Source: Capitulum mitella (lineage: Eukaryota; Arthropoda; Thecostraca; Pollicipedomorpha; Pollicipedidae). Taken from it: DNA of 64,000 nt. Each line of letters opens with the position of its first letter. The stretch's first letter is position 1. This document shows, in pieces, positions 48,527 through 58,782 of this stretch. The stretch spans positions 14,793,568 through 14,857,567 of the forward strand of contig CP099848.1 in the NCBI GenBank assembly GCA_030062745.1, written 5' to 3'. The translations under genes and the position numbers were made by a program. The notes below the pieces were generated by a model that ran no database searches, had not been told where the DNA came from, and saw only the letters and a program-made list of their open reading frames with translations.

Positions 48527-51500
48527 GTAAGTCTCCGCTAGCCGTGGACAAAGTACAGCCCCCTCCCCACCCCAGTCACCGTCGGCAGGCACACATCACG
48601 ACTGTCGCGACCAGCACGTGGAACTGCATGCTTGGAGAGGTGGTAATAGGCGTAACAATGGGAGTAGCAAGCAGCAGTAGCCGCGGGTGTCGATTTCTGT
48701 CAATGATTTGGGGAAGGGGGGGGGGATGGCGAGCCAAGGGCCCGACAGCCTAACCTCCTCCAAATGTGGGTTTCTGAACGGATTTAGCCCACTTTATTTT
48801 GACCAGCGGAAATTTATAGGTTTTTGTTAATAGCCATCAAGTACGAAAAATGCATTATCTCCATGTATACGGGTATATATATGGGTAGACGATGAAGATA
48901 CATAAATACATCGCTTTAGACTTTATTCTTTACTTTCTGCCTATCTGTTATCTACTGCGGCCGTGCTTGTCGTTATAATTACTCATTTCGCTTTAAAACC
49001 GGAAAAAATATTGTGTGGCCCTAACCAATATGAGGGGGAGGGGGGAAGTGTGTGTAAATCAACATTGGGTGGGCCAGGGCCTTCTCAGAAATTGCAAATC
49101 AACATCCCTGGCAGGGGCAGTAGCAGTAGCAGTAGTAATGGCAGTAATAGCAGCAGCAGCAGCAGCAGCAATAAAGTCTCAGCATTAGCTGCATTTAGAG
49201 AGGTAGCAGTGTAGCAGAAGCGATAGGAGTAGCAGTAGGAAAAGCAAAGCTGTAGGAGTATGAGTAGTGGTAGCAGTGACACAAAGAGTACGACTAAGAG
49301 TAAAAATAGCAGGACAGGCAGCGCAAGGGGCAGGAACAGAAGTAAAAACATAATTCGCATTAGAAGAACGAGCAGTAGCACCAGCAATAGCAAAAAGAAA
49401 AACCGCAGTGCTGCCTGACTGTTCCTTGTATCGCCATATCCCTGACCTTTCTCAGTTGTGAATTGTCAATTTATCGCCAATTCCCCTGGCATCGTCAGGG
49501 ACGTAAATTTGCATGCCTTTTGTATAGAGCCTTCCATACTAGAGGAAATCATTGGTGTGAAATTTGATACCAGTATCTGGACCCGTTCATATGTTTTCGT
49601 GCTTTACAAAATGAACTACTGTAAATACGTTATCATTGTGCATTTTTTGGTTCGATGAATTCATTTTCCCATACCAGAATCTGGCCCAATTTTACACCAG
49701 TGCAGCCAGTTCTTAAATATAATATAACAATATGACACCATGTCAAACGGACCAAAGTAATGATCTGATTCTTCTCAGCATGTGACATGTGTCACATGCC
49801 ATAGCACCGTCATTGTCATTATAGTGGCATCCCGCTCGTTGAGTTCGTAGGCCAGGCTGGGTCTCCCTGTCACTTGCAGTAGGGAACTTGCTGCAATATC
49901 AAGTCTGTTTCCCGTTACCTGTTTTGTTCATGTCGCCAGGTTCCAAATCGATCTGCTGTATGGACATGGCCACCACTCGGGACACGCCATAGCCCTGCAC
50001 ATCAACCCGCGCTTTAAGGAAAATCACGTGGTCTTGAACTCGCGGCGCGCTGACAAAACGTGGGATCGCGAGGAATTAGGCAACGACATGCCTTTTCGGC
50101 GTGGCACCGACTTCGAGATCGTCGTTATCTGCAAACCCACCATGTATACGGTACGTAGTTTAGTTTTTCCGGGGCACTGCTTTCCGATCGGCCACGGGGA
50201 ATCTAGTTGGTGCTAGCAACTTCATGGGCGAGTGGTTCTAATAACAAGAACTTCAAAATGTTCATACCACATCATCCATAAAGTGTCCATGGCTTGTTGC
50301 AACAAGGGCTGAGAATCCGCCTTTCTGTCTTTCTTTATTTTTTGTTTCGCCCACCGTTCTTAAACGATTTGCTCCGGCGCGTGGATGCTGGATGACTTGA
50401 TATATTTTATTTTTGTCCACATCATGCCATAATTTCACAACTTTTGTTTTAGCCAAAGGCTAGGAAAAGTTGCTGGATGTATACCGGTTATACGACAGTC
50501 ATATGGGTCTTTGCTGGTATTCACGATAATGCAGGGCTTTTTCTCTAACGCCTATTTCGTATCTTCCTTTGTTGGACATTTAACCCGCCACCGACTGGGG
50601 GGGGGGGCTATTGACAGCCTCCCAGTCAGCCCCCCCCCCAGTTTAGCGCCCTGTAAACAAGATTATTAGTCATAGCCCTTGAGATTCAGGCCATTTCTCG
50701 GTCTCGTGCAGTCGGCTATGAGAAAACATATATAGGACGTAAATTGCGTACATATTATCTAAAACTAAAAATGAGACCAGTTTCGAGCTCTATTCGTCAC
50801 AAGCTTTCCAACGGTGTGCTTATTTTTGTTGTGCGACCAACCGTTCGCGCGTTAGAGGGGGGCGGCCAACAGCCCCCCGCCAGTCGCGCATGATCGTAAC
50901 GGACCGGCGGTCCTGCGCGGGTTAATCGTTTAGCAATAGGGAGGAAACAGACTGTCCTAAATCATACCCACAATCGACTGAAAGAACAATTGGTCTGTCA
51001 TTGTTTTTGAAACCGAAAGTACAGTAGGGGATACAGCTGGCCATCGATTTACCCGATATGCAAATCGTTTTTTTTTTGGCTCATGTCGTGCGATAGAAAC
51101 CATTTTCGCGGGTAGTGTTTTGTTTGTACGACCGGTCAGCGTTGGTAAGTGCGAACAAATGAAATGCTGGCTGGCTGGCATCCCCACGACGCGGTTGCGG
51201 ATTTATTATGTGCAAGGAGCTCTGATGGAATTGGCTAATCAGTTGATGAGATCAGCTTGCAGCGCATCCTTTTCCTTTGCTCGCCGCCGGCTGGACGTGG
51301 TCGGGCTAGCGAGCTAGCCCTGTGCATCTCTGGAGGGGTTCTAACGACCTTCTCCTCCCTAGATTGACGTGGACGGAAAACACTTGCACGAATTCCGCCA
51401 CCGGTTGAAGCCGGAAGCTACCCACATCGTCTTCAGACGCCATGTTATTATCAAGCAGATAACGTTCCACGATGCCTCACACCTGGTTCCCGACCCGGAC

Positions 51501-51638
51501 CTCTGCCGTAAGATGAAACAGAGGTTTACCCCTAAAGCTGTAAAGGCTCCTTCACATCGGGAGCGTTTAACACATCACGCAGCCATGCAGACAAAACCCG
51601 AGTCTGTCTGTCGAGTGCCAAAATCACACGTGAACTGA
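48450..51638 (+). CDS. Galectin (beta-galactoside-binding lectin), three exons visible, 5' incomplete
   Basis: Galectins bind beta-galactosides on glycoproteins and act in the cytosol and outside the cell without a signal peptide. Exons 48450-48526, 49940-50150 and 51363-51638 join with GT-AG borders in phases 2 and 0, giving 187 codons to a TGA. The fold starts at VKIPDGPFVPCRMVRVQGWI. The sugar-binding signature follows: ALHINPRF (His46, Asn48, Arg50 of the partial protein), VVLNS (Asn59) and KTWDREEL (Trp67, Glu70). The usual Arg two residues after that Glu is Leu72. The strand IVVICKPTMYTIDVDGKHL and the ITFHD end of the fold follow, then a C-terminal tail of about 40 basic residues of unknown role. 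Only one carbohydrate-recognition domain is seen. A tandem-repeat galectin cannot be excluded because the 5' exon(s) are missing. Confidence 0.93.
48683..49105 (+). repeat. Family D dispersed repeat, copy D2, in galectin intron 1
   Basis: It shares CGATTTCTGTCAATGATTTG, a long G-run, CCAAATGTGGGTTTCTG-ACGGATTTAGCCCACTT, a TTTATTCTTTACTTTCTGCCTATC block and a distal GGGCCAGGGCC block with D1 and D3. This is the most complete copy. There is no coding capacity, and the terminal structure is undefined. Confidence 0.8.
49115..49400. repeat. Imperfect AGC/AGT triplet tract in galectin intron 1
   Basis: Nearly 290 bases are made of AGCAGT, AGCAGCAGC, AGTAGC and related triplets, with a pure (AGC) core around 49149-49170. 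The leucine-rich open frame on the minus strand is only the complement of this tract. Confidence 0.95.
49940..50150 (+). other. Galectin exon b (sugar-binding core)
   Basis: Acceptor TGTCGCCAG and donor ACG|GTACGTAG. It encodes FQIDLLYGHGHHSGHAIALH through ICKPTMYT, holding the HxNPR, VxN and W..E residues in one exon, as is typical for galectin genes. Confidence 0.92.
50580..50925 (+). mobile_element. Family C internal-deletion derivative C3, in galectin intron 2
   Basis: TTAACCCGCCACCGACTGGGG and TCCTGCGCGGGTTAA are the same two ends as C2, but only 346 bp lie between them. The deletion joins the left part (to GTTTAGCGCCCTGTAA) to the right part (from TTATTAGTCATAGCCC). Both subterminal hairpins remain. 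This is a classic MITE-like product. Confidence 0.9.
51363..51638 (+). other. Galectin exon c (last coding exon)
   Basis: Acceptor CTCCTCCCTAG. It encodes IDVDGKHLHEFRHRLKPEAT, the rest of the fold, and the basic C-terminal tail, ending PKSHVN-stop. Confidence 0.92.
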
Positions 51639-51813
51639 TCTTTAACTAAGCAGCTGGGACTTCCGGTGATCAGCTTTTACGGCATCGGGTTGAAAGGTGA
51701 ACACTGCACAACTTTCGATGTTAACGACCAGTTGTGCTGTGAGCTATCTGAATATTAGCCTCAAACACACTAGCCATAAAATTCACGACATTAAGCTCAA
51801 TGCGACGTTTCCA

Positions 51814-51819
51814 AATAAA
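51814..51819 (+). terminator. Polyadenylation signal AATAAA of the galectin gene
   Basis: AATAAA occurs 176 bases after the stop codon and is the first match downstream. A T/GT-rich stretch follows about 70 bases later. Confidence 0.6.
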
Positions 51820-52592
51820 AACTATATTCATTCTTTCAGATAGACAGCATCAGTTTTCACCCCTGACCTTTTCATCACGTTACTGGAACAGTTATGTTGT
51901 TAAACCCTCGCGGGGGAATTTGGGCAAAAGGTCCCCATGATTCCTGTACCGTAACAGCTGACCACGTGAAATTTTCTGTCTGGGTAGAGAGTTTAGCGGA
52001 ATGTTATGAGTCAGTTAAAGTTTGTTGAGGTCAGTTTGTCTTTGGGCAAATAATGTGAAACATGCTCGAAATACTTTTGCCCTTAATGTTGGCGATTCTG
52101 TTTATTTGACTTTAAATGTAATGTAGTTGGAACATGAAGACCTATAAAGACCCATGAAGAAAATGCTTGAACCGTATTCGAGTTTTCAAGACACTCAAAG
52201 ACACCAAACCGACAAAAAAGTGGCGGTCGCCAAAGCTATAACATAGGCCATTACATGCCCTTATTTGACCAGATTTAATCGAAAATGTAACATGCAAAGT
52301 AGCCAAACAGCTAGTGAGGGATGTTTAGTGAGGGCGGGTTTAAAATGGCCAAGAAAGAGGTTGTTTAGTGATGCCACTTTTAGTCCTCAGTACTATTATT
52401 TTAGATTTTAGGAGGAGGTCAAATTGACTATCCACGTGACGTGACGTGTGTGGACATGAACGTGACGACATTTGAGCCGGATTAAAACATTTCTTCTCTC
52501 GGTGCACCTTGTTTTTAGTGCGCAGAACCCATTTACCTGTCACGCGCACCGGTGGGAGAAGGGGCGAAAATTGTCCATCCCTCTTCCTCCCT
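51820..52592. other. Unassigned sequence
   Basis: Nothing was recognised after the galectin polyadenylation signal. Confidence 0.45.
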
Positions 52593-52635
52593 CTGGCGTT
52601 ATTGTTGCGCGTGACGTGCGCAATAATAACGCCAG
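52593..52635. repeat. 18-bp inverted repeat (one mismatch)
   Basis: CTGGCGTTATTGTTGCGC at 52593-52610 pairs with 52618-52635, with one mismatch and a 7-base loop GTGACGT. Confidence 0.9.
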
Positions 52636-53629
52636 AACACTGGCCTTCTGCTTGTCTTCTGCGTGTGGCGGGCCACTGTGACGGCCACTATGTTGTGCAT
52701 CGAGCAATTGCGGGACTGCCAGCTCCAGAATTTTGTGAGGAGTTAGCCCGGCAAAAAGTACACTGTAGATTACGTTTTCCTTGTCGTCGCTTTTATCATT
52801 TACGAATTTCCAGTAACAGGTAGAATTAAAGCAGTTTGGGCCAGGTCAGTCGAGTTTAACCAAAATAAAGAGGTGCACATAAACTTTTGCTTTCCAAACT
52901 GATTCGTTCGTCTGGTCTCAATAAATCAGTTAACCTGGGGGTTAACCTGTGAGATCACTGTACTACCCCAAAGCCCAAATAATGTAGATCAGGCTAATTG
53001 AGGTCTACCGCAGTCAGGCATTTCAAAGATGCAGCGTTTTCTCACGATGTTTACAAGGATTTGGTGGCGACGTTGACAGCATGATGAATACACGTGCCCA
53101 AAAGCATAGGCAAGCTAGGTCAGGTCATTCAATGTCATTTATCGTCGGTGAAAGAAGACGTAACATTCTTTGGTTTTTGCAGATCTACCAAAATGATCTA
53201 AAGTAAATTCTGTGGGGATTTGGCTGTTTTTTTTTTACTTCAGTTGACCGCAGATGACCTGAAATGACGAACGTACGCCACTCTGTTGCACATATATACG
53301 GGGAATATTTTACGAGGCATACAAGGGGCGTATTTTGCGAATAGAACAGGAACAAGGATGTAGGGCGGAGCCAGGTACAGGCGTCTGAGAGACAGTTCGG
53401 TACATGCGTGCCAATAATGATTCACATTATCGATGTCAACATCATGTTGCCGTTTACCAAAGTGCACACGCTGCAGATGTTTGCCACCTGCTAAGAACCA
53501 ACCAGACTGCGTTATTTCCATTTCGACAAACGCAGTGTTTTCGAAAATGACCCGTGTTAGTCTCAGCTGACCTATTAAACCATAGACTAGAGATCCTCGG
53601 TGAACCCTGCTTCGTGGTGGATCTGTATC
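52636..53629. other. Unassigned sequence
   Basis: No gene was recognised. A 157-codon minus-strand frame (53240-53713) overlaps the minisatellite at its start and has no known domain. Confidence 0.4.
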
Positions 53630-53772
53630 GTTACCCTTAATGCTCATAATCCCTAATGGTCCACAACCCATAATGTTCAAAAACCCCAATGGTTCATTGG
53701 TCCTAATGCTCACAATCTCTAATGTTTACAATCCCTTATGTTCATAACTCCTAATGTTCATGACCCCTTATT
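53630..53772. repeat. ~17-18-bp minisatellite (CCTAATGTTCATAATC-like)
   Basis: About eight degenerate units follow the pattern CCTAATG-TCATAA-CC, for example CCTAATGCTCACAATCT, CTAATGTTTACAATCC and CCTAATGTTCATGACC. Confidence 0.85.
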
Positions 53773-54764
53773 TCAGCTGACACCGCGCGGAACGTGACAT
53801 GGGATTTCGGGCAATAGGAAACCAGCGCCGTTGAATAGCAGGCCATTCTACCGGAGTCTACCGCGAGTACCTGGAGAAAACGTTATTTGATGGTCTGAGG
53901 CTGTCGCTAGATGGCAGGTTTGCATCATTCTACGCGCGATGTTTGGATCTCCCGCCCAGCTGCGGGCGTTTTCAACTAACCTTGACAGCGCGTGGGGTCC
54001 GATGCCACCATGGGTGGAGAATGAGGTGGTGCGGGTGTAGCATCATCCACACCAACTTTTAACAGTGTCTTCAAAACTGGGTTTGACATGAAACCATGTA
54101 CACCCCAAATTCCTCTTTTTCGCAAAATTATGAAGCGCAAAGTTAAAAATAAATCACAGCAGAAACATACAGGTAATGGAACGTAATCAAAGAGCACGTA
54201 CTCCAGTCCAGTGGGTGTGCATTGTGTACCGTTTAGTTCGTTGCACTCTTCATTGCTGGTTTACGTAGTTTTGCGTAACTGTAGAAGAACGAAACTTTTT
54301 CTGAGTTATGTCCATCAGAATGGAACATGAAGTGGTTGGAATCCGGTGGGAAAATAATGGAGAAGGGTGGGGGACCGAGTATTTGGAACTGACTGGATTG
54401 ACCTTTACCACACCAGCTTTCAACACAGTTCCCTACCCATAGATGTGAGAGTAAATAAACCCAGAGAACTGTGCAGAGCAGTTGCGTCGCCGCAGTGTCG
54501 TAGTGCCTGGTTCCCGGTTTTGCCAACCATCCGTGGTTCACGAAAGGGGACAGCGTTGTCACCCGGACATAGTTAGGCGGGCATGGCGTAGCTGTAGCCA
54601 TTGCCTGGTAGTTCCTTCTGATGCCTTAAAAGCGCAGTCAGTACAGCGGAGCCACAACAGCGGGGGCACCAGTTGCCGGGACAAACACATGTATATATGT
54701 ACATGCACACACACGCACACCCACACGTACGCACGCACGCACGCACTACTTCGGAAACAGATTG
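53773..54764. other. Unassigned sequence
   Basis: No gene was recognised. A CA/CG-rich microsatellite (ACACAC..ACGCACGCACGCACG) lies at about 54703-54745. Confidence 0.45.
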
Positions 54765-55610
54765 TTTAACATACTTTGTTGGTTAAATGCTATCATGGTG
54801 TTGTTTTTAATTTGTTTTCTCGATATACTTTCAATGCTTCTTATACGAAGCTTGTTGTCGATTGTAAGTGACGACAGGATGGAGCCAAACTCAGCATAAG
54901 TTAGATGGTATAAGTTATCAAAACATTGCGCATATTACATCTCAACATTTCGTGAATGCGTATGATATCAAGGAACAGAGTAATAGTGCATACAGCGCAC
55001 ACTGGGAATACATAAATGCTAAGAGTAACAGGGTGGCACTTCAAGTTATGCCAAACACGGTTATAACGAAAAACTGCACTGGACATCAAAGTTCGGTCGG
55101 ATCGACAACACTTGCCAGGGCTAGAATGTCTAACGAACAGAACAACAGAAGTTTTGCTGAAGGACGAAAAATATCACATGCGAGATGTCAGGGTGATTAT
55201 TATTAGTAGGGATAATACATTGACATATATTGAACAGTGGGGTTGCAAGTTACCTCGGACCTAGGGGAAATCCATCGAAAAGATGTAGTGTCCCCTCGCG
55301 TTCACGTGAGTATTGATGGTTGGGACTCGATCCTGGATGAGCATGGCCTCGAGAATTAGATTAAAATAATGTATAACCAGTGTGCGCTGTATACACCATT
55401 ACTCAGTTCCCTGAAGATGACATACGCACTGGCGAAACGTTGAGATGCAATATGCGCAATGTTTTGATAATTCATAACGTCATACTTATGCCGAGTTTTG
55501 GCTCCATCGTGTCATCACATACAACCGACAACGAGCCCTTATTAGAAGCATTGAATGTATATCAAGAGAACTAATTAATAGCAAAGCCGCAATAGAATTA
55601 GCCAACATTG

Positions 55611-55612
<2 letters not shown>
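54765..55612. mobile_element. Foldback element with ~240-bp inverted arms
   Basis: The left arm (about 54765-55025) and right arm (about 55376-55612) are inverted copies of each other, roughly 80-85% alike by eye over the inner 150 bp and lower outside. Shared blocks include CCAGTGTGCGCTGTAT, AATATGCGCAATGTTTTGAT and GTTTTGGCTCCATC. About 350 bp separates the arms. The two arms give matching open frames (each reading LRCNMRNVLI), which is a consequence of the repeat. It could be a long-TIR non-autonomous transposon or a segment capable of giving a long hairpin RNA. Confidence 0.82.
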
Positions 55613-55670
<58 letters not shown>

Positions 55671-55684
55671 TGTGTGTGTGTGTG
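55613..55684. repeat. (TA)n(TG)n compound microsatellite
   Basis: A TA run of about 55 bases passes into a TG run. It begins exactly at the outer edge of the right foldback arm. Confidence 0.95.
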
Positions 55685-55831
55685 TACATATGTATGTGTT
55701 TATATATTTGGAAGTAGGTTTAATATCCCAGTAACAATGTAACAAGAACCCAAGTGGCATTATGCCCTTGTGTCAGCTTTTTTTCAATTGAAAAAATTTC
55801 TAAACTTTTCCCAGCAGTCTTATGGCGTCGC

Positions 55832-56714
55832 TTAACTCGTCCACGACGGGGGAGACAGTTGAAACTTTGTGTACCTTTTGCTTCATCAATTTCACATGTG
55901 TCAAAATTTTGACCTCAGGTCAGGTCAGTTGCCCGACCTAGGTCAGGTCAAACAGATCTATGCCCAAAAAATTAGCGCCCTGTGACTTTTTCGAAAAACA
56001 AGATATCTCAATAATGCTTTCAGGGATTAGTGATCGTAACAGATGCAACAAATCTGCTGTCTCAGATTTTTCGGAATTTTCCGGGTCGTTGACCTAAGGT
56101 CAAGCCCATTTTTAAGACATGTCGTTTTTTCGGAAATTGGCGGAATATTTCATAGCATTTTTAGTGTGGAGTGAAGCAGACATCTATTTACCGTCACTGA
56201 GCAAAGTATCAATGACTTGCAGCCTTTGACCTGAGGTGAGGTCGCGAATAGCTGTAGTGAGCCAAAATATACTACCGTCAAAATCGGCGATGAATTACTC
56301 AGAATGGGTGGAAAAGGGCAGAGCTAGCTTGCACAGACGTAAGTAACACCAGGGATCTCAAAAAGTTTGAAAAATAACATATTTTGGAAATAAACAGGCT
56401 CTCGCGAATAAATCGCCGCCAATTGTATAGATTGGTAACTACTGATTTTTTCCCAAATTTAAGCATGGAAAACCATCACAAGAACCACAAAGATCAATAA
56501 AATTTACATAGATCGTCTTTTTTCGCGAAAATAAAGGAACGCTAGAATTAGTTTCCGTCAATTTGTTACTGCATACGGCTGCGGCGCACGCCTACAGCTG
56601 CCGCCAGAATTGCCGTGTCTTTAACTCAACGTTTCGGCGTCTGTATTGAACAAATCTGGGAAATTAGACGTGTATCGACATCCGCGGAACTTTACTTGTG
56701 CGCTGGTGCCTTAA
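55832..56714 (+). mobile_element. Family C element, 3'-truncated copy C4
   Basis: It starts TTAACTCGTCCACGACGGGG and follows C2 closely through the AGGTCAGGTCA cluster (55916-55950) to CTGGTGCC. There it stops at TTAA (56711-56714), which is also the start of A6. The right end is missing. Confidence 0.83.
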
Positions 56715-56925
56715 CTCTATTTCCGGCAGGGGGGGGCTGAATTCGCCCCCCTCGGGGTTTTTGCTTGCCAATTCCAGGCTTTTTGACGCAGCTTCACCAA
56801 ACTAGGTCACTTTTCCTACCTATTCTTTCTTCGTGCTGTGACAAAGTTTCGAAATTCTATTTTGCCCAGGGGCGGAGCCAGGCAACGTTTTTGGTAGGCA
56901 CCTCAGGCCATTTTGGCCATTTTAA
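56711..56925 (+). mobile_element. Family A fragment A6 (left end only)
   Basis: TTAACTCTATTTCCGGCAGG and then about 200 bp of the left end as in A2. It stops where A7 begins at TTAA 56922-56925. Confidence 0.83.
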
Positions 56926-57493
56926 CCCTATTCCCGGGCAGGGAGGGGGCTGAATCCCCCCTCGGGTTTTTTACTTGCCAATTCCAGGATTTTTAACGCA
57001 GCTTCACGAAACTTCATCACTTTTCCTAAGTATTCTTTCTACGTGCCGTGACAAAATTTCAGAATTCTATTTTTCTCGGGGGCGGAGCCAAGTAACGTTT
57101 TTGGGAGGCACCTCGTGCCATTTTTGGTCATGTTGAGGGTAAAAGGAAAATGGCTGCCAAAAACAGAATTTTAAAGATAGAACTTAAACCTTTACATGGA
57201 TGTATAGCTTAATAGTTGTGCAATGTGCAGATGTACTTTTGTTTATCTGAGGTCATTTTACAAGGTCAGGTGAAGGTCAAAAGTCAAAATTTGTTTTTTT
57301 TTGCAATAATTTCGGCGCCGTTTCAAAATTTTGAAAATTTATTTTTATAAAAATGTAGTTCAAGTCATGGCAAAGCGATTTCCGTTTGTTGCGATGAAAT
57401 CGGATGTGTAGTTCTCGAAATCTCAGGGGGGCCGAATCCGCCCCCCCGGCCGGGAATCGACCATACCGTCTAGCCCTCCGGGAATAGGGTTAA
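56922..57493 (+). mobile_element. Family A internal-deletion derivative A7
   Basis: TTAACCCTATTCCCGGGCAG and CCGGGAATAGGGTTAA are perfect-looking family A ends enclosing 572 bp. The middle found in A2 is missing after TTTGCAATAATTTCGGCGCC. The remaining half-site cluster ACAAGGTCAGGTGAAGGTCA is present. Confidence 0.88.
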
Positions 57494-58264
57494 AGGTCGC
57501 GTCGGCTAACCTTGGGCCGGAATGACGTCACAGTCAGTTTTTCCCATGGGGAAGGAATCCCTACGTCGAAATGCCGCGCCGGGCGAGACAAAGTCCCACG
57601 GAAAAGGCGAGCATCCGGCGAGGTGTGATGCGTAGCCAAGTTGGTTGTAGCCACTCTAGAGGGGGTTACAGGGATGACAGCCTCAGCAATTGTTCGGACT
57701 TCCGAAGTGTCGCATATACATCAGGGACAACCTGAGAGAAAGATGATTCAGTCTTGCCAGACAATTTTTTATAAATAGACTAAAATGGCATTACTGAGCG
57801 TTGCGCAGGAGGTTGGATGGGTATGATTTCATGTCTGATGGCTCAGGAATGTACAATTTGGATCGATTTGCATGGGCTACGTGTGTGTGGGCCTTTTGTG
57901 ACAAACCACACACGGTGAGCCGTCCGGTGTCTGTCCTAAGCAATGACACGTCAACATGGTGCATGTCCACGCTCAGTCAAGGACGGCATCTGTATTCCTC
58001 CGTGCTTGCTGGGAATTCACTCTGGTTCGCACCGGTACTTACCGGTCCGCACCGTCCCGGAATTACGGAGAAAGATGACGCCGGCTGCCTCTATTTTTGA
58101 AAGCATATTTGTTAATATTTACTGGCGAAATTTTCTCCCAAATTAGCGTACCGGTTTCAAATTATGGGATCACCAGTCTTTGGTAAGCAAAATAAGTGTA
58201 ACAACAAATGTGGACAGCAGTCGCTGCCTTGACAACTTCACTTTTCATGGGCGTCGAGTTGTAT
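57494..58264. other. Unassigned sequence
   Basis: A 99-codon frame (57801-58100) has no recognisable domain. Nothing else was seen. Confidence 0.4.
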
Positions 58265-58655
58265 TCTTTTGAAAGGGCTCTGGCCCACCCAGTGTTGATT
58301 TGCTACCCTCCTCCCAATGTTGGTTTGGGCCCCCCAATATTTTCTGCCGGTTTAAAAGGAAAATGAGCAGTAATAATGGAAAGAAAGGCCACAATGGATA
58401 AGAGATAGGCAGAAAGTAAAGAATAAAGTGTAAAGCGCTGTATCTATCTATTCTTCATCTTCTGTCTCGATAAGTATACGCGTATACGTAGGTATAACTT
58501 TATAACTAATAACAAAAAAAACTATAAATTTCCTGTGGTCAAAATAGTGGGCTGAATCCGTTGAGAAACCCACATTTGGCGGGCGCATAGGTTGTCGGGT
58601 CCTCGGCTCGGCCCCCACCCCCATTCATTTACTTTACAGAAATCGGTGTACCTGC
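58265..58655 (-). repeat. Family D dispersed repeat, copy D3
   Basis: This is the reverse orientation of D2: GGCCCACCCAGTGTTGATTT at one side, GATAGGCAGAAAGTAAAGAATAAAG, AGTGGGCTGAATCCGTTGAG and ACAGAAATCGGTG at the other. It has the same order and spacing and no coding capacity. Confidence 0.8.
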
Positions 58656-58782
58656 CTTTTTGCGGGGGGTGGGGGCGGAGCCGGATTTCCCGGGCCAGGC
58701 TGGAGCGACACGGAGCGGTGCGGACCGGACCGGTAACCAGCAGCCGGACCAAAGTTAGTTTGTTGTTGTTCACATGGGGAAA

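Noticed and set aside
49085-49393. 102-codon leucine-rich frame on the minus strand
   Set aside because: It is the complement of the AGC/AGT triplet tract in galectin intron 1 and has no start context or homology.
55400-55445. Hammerhead-ribozyme-like core (CTGAAGA ... CGAAACG), as in Penelope-like element ends
   Set aside because: The sequence between the two core boxes cannot form stem II, and the inverted copy of the arm does not keep the core. No Penelope coding text was seen.
54901-55574. Two matching open frames with the same LRCNMRNVLI peptide on opposite strands
   Set aside because: The match comes from the inverted repeat arms at DNA level, not from two related genes.
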